Assembly (NCBI GenBank): GCA_002238855.1
Contig: MPND01000033.1
Span: 1 to 40,310 of the forward strand
Direction: 5' to 3'
Source of the DNA: SAR202 cluster bacterium bin90
GTDB lineage: Bacteria; Chloroflexota; Dehalococcoidia; Lucifugimonadales; JADFKI01
DNA length: 40,310 bases
Under the pieces are notes generated by a model. It made no database searches. It was not told the origin of the DNA and was given only the letters and a program-made list of their open reading frames with translations. This document shows positions 15,817 to 24,809 of the stretch, piece after piece. Numbering within the stretch: position 1 is the stretch's first letter; the number at the start of each line of letters is the position of its first letter. The position numbers and the translations under genes were made by a program.

Positions 15817-16602
15817 TCAATCTCTGTGCTTGCCGATGAATGCGGCTACTACGCTGTTGAACTCGTCGGGTGTCTCGAAGTAGGGGGAATGGCCGGCTTC
15901 TTCGACGATGTGGAGTTGGGCGCCGGGGATGACTTGCGAGACTTCTTTCAGGACTGCGAGAGGGAAGATGCGGTCCTGTGCGCCTGCGACCATGAGGGTG
16001 GGTATGTTGTAGTCGCCGAGCGCGTCCGGTGAGACGCCTATGTCGCCTGTGCCGGTGTCGCCGATGGGCGGGTTGAGGCCTGACATCTGGCGGTAGAGAA
16101 ATGCCAGTGCAGGGTTCCTATCGAAGCCGTCGGGGGCGAGCGCCTGGTGAGGCTCGTTCCACGCGACGGGACGGTCGAGGTCGATGGTACGGCTGCGGGC
16201 GCGGGCATCGCGCGCTTCGATGACGCCGGCGGTCTGTACGCCGCCGGGAGTGCCGGATAGCACCAGGCAGGATACGCGCTCTGTGTTGGCGAGTGTGAAT
16301 TGCATTCCGGTCCAGCCGCCCATGGACTGGCAGACGATGGCAGCGCGCTCGACACGGGCGTCGTCCATCACGGCGCGCATGTCGCTGGCGAAGTAGCGGG
16401 CGTGCTTGTGGCCCGTGGCGAACTGGGACCTGCCCCAGCCGCGATGATCGAAGGCGACGACCTTGTAGTCTGCGGCGAAGTGGGCGATCTGCTGCCACCA
16501 GACGAGGGTGTTGCCGCCGGCGCCGTGGGCGAGGATGATGGGCGGGCCTTCGCCGTGGGTTTCGTAGTAGATCTTGGCGTTGTCGGTGTTGACGAATGGC
16601 AT
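15817..16602 (-). CDS. Alpha/beta hydrolase
   Basis: 261 residues, a typical length. HG oxyanion motif in IILAHGAGGN (about 22-31), FDHRGWGRS (about 51-59), the nucleophile elbow in VCQSMGG (Ser at about 94), the acid in AGAQDRIFP (Asp about 210) and the His in EEAGHSPYFE (about 237-240). The enzyme probably hydrolyses an ester, lactone or C-C bond; the substrate is unknown. Start ATG 16602 has GGAG eight bases before it. It is the last gene of a minus-strand series with the HEPN-like pair directly upstream, but the 29-bp gap gives little sign of functional linkage. Confidence 0.92.
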   Translation of the reverse strand: MPFVNTDNAKIYYETHGEGPPIILAHGAGGNTLVWWQQIAHFAADYKVVAFDHRGWGRSQFATGHKHARYFASDMRAVMDDARVERAAIVCQSMGGWTGMQFTLANTERVSCLVLSGTPGGVQTAGVIEARDARARSRTIDLDRPVAWNEPHQALAPDGFDRNPALAFLYRQMSGLNPPIGDTGTGDIGVSPDALGDYNIPTLMVAGAQDRIFPLAVLKEVSQVIPGAQLHIVEEAGHSPYFETPDEFNSVVAAFIGKHRD

Positions 16603-16631
16603 GTTATTGCTCCATCGGGAATGTGTATGAA

Positions 16632-16997
16632 TTAAGTAAGGCTCAGTAGTGCACGAATGTGTGTGCGCACAGGAACGAAGTGAGCCGTTCGCTCCTGCCT
16701 GACTTCATCTTCCGACATTGCGACAATCTCGTAGCGAGCATCCAAACTTCTGGCATAGAGTTCTCGATAGCGTGTTCTTATGGCAGCTAGTTCTATCGTC
16801 ATGGAGACCAATCTGTTGCGGGCATTATGATTGGATGGGCTTGCGCCAAACCGCTGCACAAAGTAGGCATCGACATAGTGCAGTGCAGCATAGAAGAGGC
16901 CAACAACTGCCCAATCGTTAAACTCAGTGCCTATAAGATTATCGTAAAGACGCTCGTTCTTCTCCGCTTGCGCGATGTGTTCAGCCGGTTGAGGCAT
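16632..16997 (-). CDS. HEPN-like small helical protein, second gene of an overlapping pair
   Basis: 121 residues from ATG 16997, placed there because homologues I recall begin with MP-x-AEHIxQAExNE and because the upstream 39 residues are the shadow of the partner gene. The protein looks all-helical: HIAQAEKNERLYDNL, then FNDWAVVGLFYAALHYVDAYF (about 26-46), followed by RFGASPSNHNARNRLV (49-64). The Arg49-x7-His57 spacing and the HNAR motif recall, but do not exactly match, the R-x4-6-H RNase motif of HEPN toxins. It overlaps its partner by 17 bp, so translation is probably coupled. A toxin or RNA-binding role is possible but unproven. Confidence 0.65.
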   Translation of the reverse strand: MPQPAEHIAQAEKNERLYDNLIGTEFNDWAVVGLFYAALHYVDAYFVQRFGASPSNHNARNRLVSMTIELAAIRTRYRELYARSLDARYEIVAMSEDEVRQERTAHFVPVRTHIRALLSLT

Positions 16998-17349
16998 GTT
17001 CACGCTTCCACAGCGACACTGACGATTCATTGGGAAGATAGTCCCAAAGATTATCAGACGCAGTCTCCTGCAGGTTAAGGATTCGGAATTCCAGAATGGG
17101 CATTTGTGGCACACTCAACAGGTCGCATTCTACATCGTAAATGGGCGACCGGACATCGAAGTTGAAACGCTCAGCGGACACTACTGTCCAGATCACGGGA
17201 TAGTTTTCAGGATCTCTCACCAAAATCACTTCCTGAACATCCTCAATGGTTTTCACTCTATCCGTGAAGAGATTGCAGGCCTCATTCAAGCTCATGCGCC
17301 TTGCCGAGCCAGAGGCGTCAGCGCTCCCATTTGTCGTTGCGTTTGTCAT
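16981..17349 (-). CDS. Partner protein of the HEPN-like gene, unknown family
   Basis: 122 residues from ATG 17349, preceded by GAGGGG seven bases upstream. After a Ser/Thr/Asn-rich start (residues 1-17), the pattern is a helix (LNEACNLFTDRV), two strands (VQEVILV and PVIWTVV), a helix-like FNFDVRSPIYDVECDLL, and a strand LEFRILNL, ending with YLPNESSVSLWKRE. No GSxxxD nucleotidyltransferase motif is present, so it is not a standard MNT antitoxin. The 17-bp overlap with the HEPN-like gene and small size of both suggest a two-component module, the first protein plausibly acting as inhibitor or specificity partner. I do not recognise the family. Confidence 0.65.
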   Translation of the reverse strand: MTNATTNGSADASGSARRMSLNEACNLFTDRVKTIEDVQEVILVRDPENYPVIWTVVSAERFNFDVRSPIYDVECDLLSVPQMPILEFRILNLQETASDNLWDYLPNESSVSLWKREHASTG

Positions 17350-17419
17350 CACTTGCCCCTCGTCCCGCAAGGCATAAACCACTAACGATCTCTCACATCC
17401 TGATGCGATTATACAAGAA

Positions 17420-18625
17420 TCAGCCGAGTACGCCCGCATCTTTGAGGGCGGCGATGTCGGATTCCGCGTAACCGTACTGGTCCAGGACCTCTTCGGAGTG
17501 CTGGCCGAGAATGGGCGCGGGGGTTCGGACGGACCCGGGGGTGTCGTGGAGCTTCACCGCTACGCCGATGTTGCGGATGCTGCCTGACTTGGGGTGCTCC
17601 AGTTCGACTGCCATTTCGCGGGACTGCACATGCGGGTCGGCGTAAACCTGCTCGATATTGTAGATGGGGCCGCATGGGACGCCCGCCTTCTCAAGAGCCT
17701 CTACCCAGTGGGCAGTGGTCTGCGTGCGGAATGTCTCTTCCATGATTGGCGTGAGAGCGTCGATGCTGACCATGCGCTCCGGGTTGGAGGCGAAGCGCTC
17801 GTCTTCGAGCAGGTCTTCACGGCCTACTGCGCGGCACATGCGCTCCCAGTTGTTCTGGTTGGCTGCGCCGATATTGATGTAGCCGTCCTTGGTGGCGAAC
17901 GCCTGATAGGGCGCGATCATGCGGTGGGCAGAGCCTAGCGGACCTGCGACCTCACCGGTGGCGAAATAGGTCGCTGACTCGTAGAGTGTGTACGCCATGC
18001 CGGATTCCAGGAGGGAGGCGTCAACATGTTGCCCCCTGCCCGTCGAGAGGCGGTTGATGTATGCGGTGAGGATGCCGTAGGCGCAGAACATGCCGGTGTT
18101 GAGGTCTGCCATGGGAACGCCTACCTTTGCGGGAGGAGAATCGGGGAAGCCGTTGATGCTCATGAGGCCGCTCATGCCCTGGGCTACGAGGTCGAAACCG
18201 GCGCGGCTGCTGTAGGGGCCGGTCGTGCCGAAACCGGAGACGGTGCAATAGACGATGGCGGGGTTGAGCGCGCTGACATCGTCGTAGGCGAGGCCCATGC
18301 GGTCGACGACGCCGGGTCGGAAGTTGTGGATCATCACGTCGGCGTCTTCGAGCATGCGTCGCACAATGGCGAGGCCCTGCTCGCTCTTGAGGTCGAGGAC
18401 GATGCTGCGCTTGTTGCGGTTGAGCGTGAGGAACGCAGCGGATTCTCCTTCGATGAAGGGAGGGCCGTAGCGGCGGGTGTCGTCGCCGCCGTTGGGCTTT
18501 TCGATCTTGACGACGTCGGCGCCCATGTCTGCGAGGAGCATGGTGCAGAAGGGACCCGCGAGAATCTGGCTGAAGTCGATTACTTTGATGTCCTGGAGGG
18601 GTAGTTTTCCGTTTGGGGTTTGCAT
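17420..18625 (-). CDS. CaiB/BaiF-type (class III) CoA transferase
   Basis: 401 residues from ATG 18625 (GGAG is nine bases upstream; the ATG at 18631 is only three bases from it). The protein has the class III layout: VIDFSQILAGPFCTMLLADMGADVVKIE (about 14-41), RNKRSIVLDLK, DVMIHNFRPGVVDRMGL, and the catalytic Asp in VPMADLNTGM (about 170), then GRGQHVDASLLES and GVPCGPIYN. These enzymes move CoA between organic acids, for example formyl-, carnitinyl- or succinyl-CoA. The crotonase gene lies upstream in the same direction, which fits an acyl-CoA catabolic pair. The acceptor acid is unknown. Confidence 0.95.
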   Translation of the reverse strand: MQTPNGKLPLQDIKVIDFSQILAGPFCTMLLADMGADVVKIEKPNGGDDTRRYGPPFIEGESAAFLTLNRNKRSIVLDLKSEQGLAIVRRMLEDADVMIHNFRPGVVDRMGLAYDDVSALNPAIVYCTVSGFGTTGPYSSRAGFDLVAQGMSGLMSINGFPDSPPAKVGVPMADLNTGMFCAYGILTAYINRLSTGRGQHVDASLLESGMAYTLYESATYFATGEVAGPLGSAHRMIAPYQAFATKDGYINIGAANQNNWERMCRAVGREDLLEDERFASNPERMVSIDALTPIMEETFRTQTTAHWVEALEKAGVPCGPIYNIEQVYADPHVQSREMAVELEHPKSGSIRNIGVAVKLHDTPGSVRTPAPILGQHSEEVLDQYGYAESDIAALKDAGVLG

Positions 18626-18683
18626 TCTCATTGTCTCCGATAATTCAGGGTGTGCTCTTGTCAGCTGCGGCGTCCGACTGTGC

Positions 18684-18712
18684 CTCTGGATTCCCGCCTG
18701 CGCGGGAATGAC
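18684..18712. repeat. GC-rich hairpin repeat of the TTCCCGC-type
   Basis: ATTCCCGC (18690-18697) pairs with GCGGGAAT (18702-18709) around CTGC. The same type of string is widespread between genes in unrelated genomes as a REP-like palindrome. It lies in the 125-bp spacer between the CoA transferase and crotonase genes. Confidence 0.65.
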
Positions 18713-18750
18713 GATATGAAGTTTCGGGGGACGGGATTTGACTCTGAAGC

Positions 18751-19566
18751 TTATTCGCCTGTGAAATTAGGTTTGCGGCGTTCGATGAAGGCGGCGCGAC
18801 CTTCGTGGAAGTCGGCGCTGTCGAAGTTGGTGAAGGGCAGGTCTTGCTCTTCCTGCGTCATGCCTTCGCCTGACGGGTTTCGCAGGGTTATGTCACGGAT
18901 GCGCTTGTTGCGCTTGTGGCTGAGTGGGGCGAGTTCCGCCATTTCGTGGGCGAGGGTGTAGGTGTGCTCGTGAAGCTCGCCGGCGGTGAGGAGCGTGGTT
19001 ATCAGGCCGATGCGGTGGGCTTCGTGCGCGTCGATGAGCCTGCCGCTCAGCAGGATGTATGATGCGTTGCCAGGACCTACGAGGTTTACGAGGCGTCGCA
19101 TCTCGCCGTAGCCGACGAGGATGCCGAGACGCGCTATGGGGATACCGAAGCGACTGTCGTCGGAGGCGATGCGGATGTCGGTCGCCATGGAGAACTCGCA
19201 GCCGCCGCCCACGCAGAAACCGCGGATCATGGAGATGGTGGGCTTGGTCATTGCCTCGACGGTATCCATCGCGCCGTCGAATGCGTCGGCATAGACCTTT
19301 GCTATCTGGGAGTTTATGCGGTACTGCTCGAAGTCCTTTATGTCGGCGCCGGCAGAGAACGCCCTGTCGCCCGCGCCGGTGAAGACCACGACTCGCACTG
19401 AGCTGTCGCGCTCAAGCTCGATTGCGATACGTTGGAGTTCGAGCCAGCCGGCGTAGCTGATGGCATTGCGCTGGGTTGGCCTGTTGAATGTTACGGTGGC
19501 GACGCTGCCGTCTTGTTCGACCAGAATGTGGGGTTGTTCGTTGGGATTGTCGGTCAATTTGTTCAC
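18751..19566 (-). CDS. Enoyl-CoA hydratase/isomerase (crotonase) family protein
   Basis: 271 residues beginning at GTG 19566; no strong ribosome-binding site is visible, so a slightly later TTG is possible. Features: TFNRPTQRNAIS (about 28-39), the oxyanion loop DRAFSAGADIKDF (about 67-79), and FCVGGGCEFSMATDIRIA (about 122-139) with the first catalytic Glu conserved. The second Glu of classical hydratases (QPE) is replaced in FGIPIARLGI, so dehydratase or isomerase activity is uncertain. The C-terminal FTNFDSADFHEGRAAFIERRKPNF is typical of the family. It lies upstream of the CoA transferase gene. Confidence 0.92.
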   Translation of the reverse strand: MNKLTDNPNEQPHILVEQDGSVATVTFNRPTQRNAISYAGWLELQRIAIELERDSSVRVVVFTGAGDRAFSAGADIKDFEQYRINSQIAKVYADAFDGAMDTVEAMTKPTISMIRGFCVGGGCEFSMATDIRIASDDSRFGIPIARLGILVGYGEMRRLVNLVGPGNASYILLSGRLIDAHEAHRIGLITTLLTAGELHEHTYTLAHEMAELAPLSHKRNKRIRDITLRNPSGEGMTQEEQDLPFTNFDSADFHEGRAAFIERRKPNFTGE

Positions 19567-19596
19567 TTCAATTCAGGGGTCTCTTGCGGAAATTAG

Positions 19597-20235
19597 TTAG
19601 AAGACGGGCTCCCATATCGGATTCAGGTTGAGAGTGAAGCCGGGCAGCTCGGGGTCGGCGGATATTGATTCAGGGTTGTCCAGAATCTCAGGTTCTGCGT
19701 TGGGGCGATATATGTGGGCTTGTCGCTGCAGAGGGTCGAGGAGCCAACCGAGGCGGGCACCATTTGCCATGTATTCTTCAATCTTTGCCTGCAGGACGGT
19801 GAGCCCGTCAGTTATCCAGCGCATTTCGATAACAAAGTCGGGGCAGAGTGGAAAGAAACCTCTCTTATCTTCTATCGTCAATCTTGCTAACCGTGACTTA
19901 GTCACCCATGCTGCGGTAGGCGCTCGCATTGCGGTATTGGGCAGTATAAAACCTGCATTAGTGACAGCCACGCCGGTTTCGTCGGTTCGCTCCCACATCC
20001 CTAAAGCCATAATTACCTGTATAGTTCTTGCACCACCGTCGCCCACCAATAGGGGTGACAACTCCAAAAGGCCGTCCGCACTGCGCTCGATTCTGACTAT
20101 TTCGTTCATCTCACAGAAGTGAACAAACTGGTCTTCAGTCAACTCGATTATAGGATCCAGCCGTAGGTTGAGCGGAAGTACGTTCGGAAGTACGCGCTCC
20201 ATTCTCTCTGCCAAAGTAGAGTCGTTTGTTGCCAA
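19597..20235 (-). CDS. Uma2-family (DUF820) putative restriction-endonuclease-fold protein
   Basis: 212 residues, starting at TTG 20235 with a perfect AAGGAG seven bases upstream. Pattern of the family: ELTEDQFVHFCEMNE, RIERSADGLLELSPLLVGDGGARTI, CPDFVIEMR (about 128-136), and EEYMANGARLGWLLDPLQRQAHIYRP (about 152-177). The family has a PD-(D/E)xK nuclease fold of unclear biological role, common in cyanobacteria and Chloroflexota. The first conserved Asp in the usual SPDxxWV motif is Thr here (APTAAWV, about 104-110), so catalysis may be impaired. Confidence 0.88.
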   Translation of the reverse strand: MATNDSTLAERMERVLPNVLPLNLRLDPIIELTEDQFVHFCEMNEIVRIERSADGLLELSPLLVGDGGARTIQVIMALGMWERTDETGVAVTNAGFILPNTAMRAPTAAWVTKSRLARLTIEDKRGFFPLCPDFVIEMRWITDGLTVLQAKIEEYMANGARLGWLLDPLQRQAHIYRPNAEPEILDNPESISADPELPGFTLNLNPIWEPVF

Positions 20236-20272
20236 GGTGTGACTCCTTGCTTCCCGTCGAACTATTAGTCAA

Positions 20273-21229
20273 TCAGGCGAGGGACGGGACGATGTCGTTT
20301 AGGAATGTGTCGAGTTGGCGTTCCTGGTCGAAGGAGGCGAAGCGGACGATGATGGTCTGGGCGCCTGCCTCGTGGTACTGCGAGATGCGCTCGGCGACTC
20401 TTTGCGGGTTGCCGAATGGTCCCCAGCGGTCTCCCCAGATGTTGGAGCCGTAGTACTGGTGGAGGAAGGTGTCGGCTTCTTCGGCGGCGGCGGCTTCGTC
20501 CTCGCGGAGATTGACGGTCATGTAGTAGGTCGCCTCGGGGGATTCGGGGTCGCCGCCGTACTCTGCTGTGTAGCCGCGTACCCTGTCCACGACGCGGGCG
20601 TACTCGTCGGGGTAATCGGAGATGGACATGAAGCCCGCGCCGAGCTTGGCGGCGCGCTGGAACTGGCGCTCTCGGCCAGCTCGCCAGTGGCAGGCGACGA
20701 GGAATGGAACGCCGTTGGATTGGACGGCGCGAGGCTGTACGGTTACGCAATCGTAATTGAAGTGCCGTCCTTCGAATGTAACTTCTTCGCCGCTTGTCAG
20801 ACCGTTTGTAATCTCAAGGACTTCTTCGAAGCGACGGGCACGCTGGGACGGCTTGACTCCGACGTTGAGCCATTCCTGCTGCTGGGCGGGGTTGAATGCG
20901 CCGCCTACGCCCGCGCCGAGTATGAGGCGGCCGCCAGAAATGGTGTCAACGGTGGCGGACATCTGCGCGAGCTGCACCGGATTTCGTAGCGCGGCGAGCA
21001 TAACCGCCGTGCCAAGGCGAACCCGCTGCGTGCGCATCGCTAATGCCGCCAGGGTTGCCAGCGGTTCGAGGCGCGGCTTGGCGGTGAGGCTGTCGCCGAC
21101 CCAGACAGAATCGAGACCTGCCTGTTCCACCGACTCTGCCATCGAAATGAGCGGCTCAATGCTGGGCGGCTCGTCGCTGTCCATTACCAGACCGCGCGTT
21201 GGAAGTAGTATGCCGAGTTTAAGAGTCAT
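20273..21229 (-). CDS. LLM-class F420-dependent oxidoreductase
   Basis: 318 residues. The luciferase-like barrel begins LKLGILLPTRG, continues with GLDSVWVGDSL, MRTQRVRLGTAVML, and contains TVDTISGGRLILGAGVGG (about 94-111) and the C-terminal RVAERISQYHEAGAQTIIVRF. Location directly after cofD and cofC argues for F420 as cofactor. Its ATG shares bases with the cofC stop (TGATG), a sign of translational coupling. The substrate cannot be told. An acidic Ala/Glu insertion (EDEAAAAEEAD, about 243-253) is unusual but also seen in relatives. Confidence 0.93.
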   Translation of the reverse strand: MTLKLGILLPTRGLVMDSDEPPSIEPLISMAESVEQAGLDSVWVGDSLTAKPRLEPLATLAALAMRTQRVRLGTAVMLAALRNPVQLAQMSATVDTISGGRLILGAGVGGAFNPAQQQEWLNVGVKPSQRARRFEEVLEITNGLTSGEEVTFEGRHFNYDCVTVQPRAVQSNGVPFLVACHWRAGRERQFQRAAKLGAGFMSISDYPDEYARVVDRVRGYTAEYGGDPESPEATYYMTVNLREDEAAAAEEADTFLHQYYGSNIWGDRWGPFGNPQRVAERISQYHEAGAQTIIVRFASFDQERQLDTFLNDIVPSLA

Positions 21230-21884
21230 CAGTCTTTCTTATCACCTTTTGGGGTTGAGGATACATCCGCCGGCATCATCGTACTAAGAAACCCGGGTTG
21301 CAGCCTGTCGCACAGGGCGAGGTCGTCGGGCGTGTCCAAGTCGAGCGCCAGCCCTTCGCTCAAGCATACAGTATATGGGATGCCGAGCGATGCCGCGTGC
21401 TGTTTGTGCCTTGCGTAACTGTCCTTGCCGAGCAGCGGGGGGAATCGCAGGCACTTGGGGATGAGCATGGCGTTAGTGCCGCCGTCCTGCTGCGCAGGGG
21501 AGAGTGCGAGAGTCTCACCACCGACCGATGCCTGCACAATCTTTTCTATGTCGGCGGCGGTGACGAATGGCAGGTCGGAGGGCAGGTAGATTGCAGCAGA
21601 TCCAACTCTGCATGCCTTGCTGAACGCGAAACTCAGGGATTCGTTCAGGTCATTGCCGGGGTCTTCCAGCCACTTCGCGCCGAGACCATTCGAAGCCTGC
21701 TTCACGGCTTCATCGCCTCCGACTACCCATACAACGCCCAGTGCTTCGTGCGCCGCGCTCACTACCTTGCTGAACATGGCGAGGCTTAGGTCGGCGCGCT
21801 CCTGTTCCGATAGCACACTTGCCAGGCGCGTCTTGGACAAGTTTAGCGGTTTCATCGGGACGACCGCGACTATGCTGAGGCCGG

Positions 21885-21888
<4 letters not shown>
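21229..21888 (-). CDS. cofC: 2-phospho-L-lactate (or PEP) guanylyltransferase, CofC
   Basis: 219 residues from ATG 21888, chosen because it forms an ATGA overlap with the cofD stop; an ATG five codons upstream is inside cofD. Nucleotidyltransferase fold: VVPMKPLNLSKTRLA (about 8-22) binds GTP, YLPSDLPFVTAADIEKIV (about 102-119) carries the metal Asp, and DGGTNAMLI and DLDTPDDLALC follow. CofC activates phospholactate or phosphoenolpyruvate with GTP to give the CofD substrate in coenzyme F420 synthesis. It is translationally coupled to its neighbours on both sides. Confidence 0.95.
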
Positions 21889-22807
<919 letters not shown>

Positions 22808-22811
<4 letters not shown>

Positions 22812-23068
22812 CTGGTGTCTATCCAAACTATTAGTTCCTCAGGCGTGTCGTCAAAATCCGGCGCAATCCAGATCTGCCCATTCAGTGCGCCTGACAAGCG
22901 TCTAGGCTTCGCCTCAGCAGTCCTATCTGCTTGTCTTCCAGGCACGCTGTAGGGAGCCAGGCGCAGAAAGGGTTTGTCTGCTTTGGCGATTATGACTTCT
23001 TCGCCCTGCCATGCGAGTTCGCCCAGCTCAGCGAGTTTCGACTTGGCTTCGTTCATATTGGCCTGCAT
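22808..23068 (-). CDS. Phd/YefM-type antitoxin without an adjacent toxin
   Basis: 86 residues from ATG 23068, with TTGGAGGG five bases upstream; the longer frame to 23218 overlaps the divergent recF start. MNEAKSKLAELGELAWQGEEVIIAKADKPFLRLAPY (about 4-39) is the classical Phd N-terminal DNA-binding fold. The C-terminus, LSGALNGQIWIAPDFDDTPEELI, matches toxin-binding tails of antitoxins usually followed by VapC-type PIN toxins. Here no toxin follows; instead the gene overlaps cofD by ATGA. It may be an orphan repressor of the F420 operon. Confidence 0.85.
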
Positions 23069-23126
23069 GATGCCCTCCAACTTCGACCTTCCCATAATTC
23101 TACCAACATTGGCGTGGCGGTTTCCA

Positions 23127-23141
23127 GCGAGGATGCCTCGC
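23127..23141. promoter_or_regulatory. Inverted repeat, candidate antitoxin operator
   Basis: GCGAGG (23127-23132), a three-base spacer and CCTCGC (23136-23141) form a perfect palindrome in the 115-bp region between the divergent Phd-type gene and recF. Phd-family antitoxins bind palindromes before their own genes, so this is a natural candidate. The role is inference only. Confidence 0.45.
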
Positions 23142-23183
23142 AGCGGTATGGGGACGCTGTGATAAAATCCAAGCCGCCTACCC

Positions 23184-24383
23184 ATGAGAGGCAATTTCAC
23201 GGCGGCGAGGGGCGACATCTATATCTCCCATATCAGCCTGACGAACTTCCGTAACTACGAGCGGCTAGAATTCGACCTGCTGCCGGGGATGACGCTGTTC
23301 CATGGTGAGAATGGCGCTGGGAAGAGTAACCTGCTGGAAGCCATGTACATGCTTGCGGTGGCGCGATCGCCGAGGGCGTCGAGCGACAGAGAGCTGATTC
23401 GGCGGAGCAACGGTGAGGGCGAGTTTTACACACAGGTCGCGGCGGATGTGGAACGAAGTGGAGACGCGGTCAACCTGCAGGTCAACTTCCGGTCCACGAA
23501 TGCGCCTGCTGCGGCTAACACACCTGCGATGCTGTCGGTGCAGAAATACTTCCGCGTGAACGGCGTGGCACGGCGTGCCTCCGCGCTCATCGGGAATCTC
23601 AATGCGGTGATGTTCAGCGCGGATGACCTGGAGATCGTGTATGGAGCGCCGAGCGTGCGCCGCCGCTACCTGAATATCCTGATTTCGCAGACGGACCGGG
23701 AGTACCTGGGGGCGATACAGCGATATGAGCGCGTGGTGCGGCAGCGCAATCACCTGCTGCGGCAGATACGGGAGGGCGCGGCGCGGGTGGGTGAGCTTGC
23801 GTTCTGGGATGACGAGCTAGTCAAGGAGGGCAGCCGTATCGTGGCGCAGCGGCTAGACACTGTGAAGATGCTGTCAGAGGGCGCGAGTCCGATGTATGCC
23901 GGGTTGAGTGGTGGGAGCGAGAGGCTGGATGTTGCGTACCTGCCGAATGTCGAACTTGTGCCTGATGTTTCGGAGAGCGGGATTGCAGACGCCCTGCGGA
24001 TGAAGCTTGAGGAGCGGCGAAGGCAGGAACTGGCGCGTGGAATGACGGTTACGGGACCGCACCGGGACGACCTCGCGCTGACGCTGGATGGGTTGGATGC
24101 GGCAGGATTCGCCTCAAGGGGGCAGACCCGGACGGCGGTGCTGGCGCTGAAGCTGGCGGAGGCGGCATTCCTCAGGGAGAGACGAGGGCGGGAGCCGGTG
24201 ATCCTGCTGGACGATGTGCTGTCGGAACTGGATGCGGCGCGGCGAGAGCAGGTGCTGGGGCATGCGGCGCAGTATCATCAGGCCCTGATTACTACCGCGG
24301 ACGCTGATACTGTCGCCGGGCAGCTGCCTAACGGCACGGCTCGTTTTGGCGTGCGGCGAGGGCAGATCAATTTACTCGACTAG
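23184..24383 (+). CDS. recF: DNA replication and repair protein RecF
   Basis: 399 residues, slightly longer than typical because about 10 residues precede the usual LTNFRNY start; no ribosome-binding site supports ATG 23184, so the true start is uncertain. The ABC/SMC-type ATPase motifs are all present: Walker A HGENGAGKSNLLEA (about 39-52), the GxxRRRYLN stretch, the signature ASRGQTRTAVLALKLAEA (about 311-328) and Walker B VILLDDVLSELDA (about 338-350). RecF loads RecA at gaps with RecO and RecR. No dnaA, dnaN or gyrB gene lies beside it, so the classical origin neighbourhood is broken. It overlaps the next gene's end on the minus strand. Confidence 0.96.
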   Translation: MRGNFTAARGDIYISHISLTNFRNYERLEFDLLPGMTLFHGENGAGKSNLLEAMYMLAVARSPRASSDRELIRRSNGEGEFYTQVAADVERSGDAVNLQVNFRSTNAPAAANTPAMLSVQKYFRVNGVARRASALIGNLNAVMFSADDLEIVYGAPSVRRRYLNILISQTDREYLGAIQRYERVVRQRNHLLRQIREGAARVGELAFWDDELVKEGSRIVAQRLDTVKMLSEGASPMYAGLSGGSERLDVAYLPNVELVPDVSESGIADALRMKLEERRRQELARGMTVTGPHRDDLALTLDGLDAAGFASRGQTRTAVLALKLAEAAFLRERRGREPVILLDDVLSELDAARREQVLGHAAQYHQALITTADADTVAGQLPNGTARFGVRRGQINLLD

Positions 24384-24680
24384 GCGCAGGCGCTGGGGGC
24401 TTACACGGGGTATGCGCTCGATGTCGCGCTTCACTTCCAGGTCGAGTTTGACGGTGGTGGTGTACCAGGAGGTGGAGCCGATGTTCGCCTTCTGCTCGGC
24501 GCTGAGGCGCGCGTCGATGAGATTCGGCAGGGCGCGGAACTCCACGCCGTCCGCGCTGCCGGCGAGAATGTCGAGGATGATGCCGCGCAGCAGGTCGTAC
24601 TTCCACATGTGGATGCGGGTTGGCTTCTTGCCGGGTGTGGGCGTGTGGCAGACTACCCTTTCGTCATCGGACAAGTTCAT
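24372..24680 (-). CDS. DUF6958-like small hypothetical protein
   Basis: 102 residues from ATG 24680; an in-frame TTG is three codons upstream and neither has a good ribosome-binding site. The end STSWYTTTVKLDLEVKRDIERIPRVSPQRLRL is the typical signature (WYxxxVKLDLE then PQRLR) of DUF6958 proteins, which look like winged-helix domains. The middle contains YDLLRGIILDILAG, a helix typical of such folds. The function is unknown. It overlaps the recF 3' end by 12 bp on the opposite strand. Confidence 0.75.
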   Translation of the reverse strand: MNLSDDERVVCHTPTPGKKPTRIHMWKYDLLRGIILDILAGSADGVEFRALPNLIDARLSAEQKANIGSTSWYTTTVKLDLEVKRDIERIPRVSPQRLRLVE

Positions 24681-24759
24681 GCGCTTCAACCGATCTAATG
24701 AGTGTTTTCAATGCCTAAAACCGTTAAGCAATTGTTCCAACACAGGCAGTTTACGACAC

Positions 24760-24803
24760 CTTCACCCCCATCCTAACCTTCCCCCATCGAGGGGGAAGGG
24801 ACA
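24760..24803. repeat. CCTTCCCCC-type hairpin repeat, copy R1
   Basis: CCTTCCCCC (24777-24785) pairs perfectly with GGGGGAAGG (24791-24799) around ATCGA, preceded by TTCACCCCCATCCTAA. Related copies are at 33298-33338, 35820-35856 and 38611-38656, and a diverged one is at 34840-34872. All lie between genes. Confidence 0.8.
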
Positions 24804-24809
24804 AAGCAG

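Noticed and set aside
16632..17114. A 160-residue form of the HEPN-like protein
   Set aside because: The first 39 residues are out-of-frame shadow of the overlapping upstream gene; similarity starts at MPQPAEHI.
24760..24803. A factor-independent terminator for recF or the small DUF6958-like gene
   Set aside because: The stem is strong but no T-tract follows on either strand, and near-identical copies lie inside the ATP synthase operon, so it is better called a dispersed repeat.
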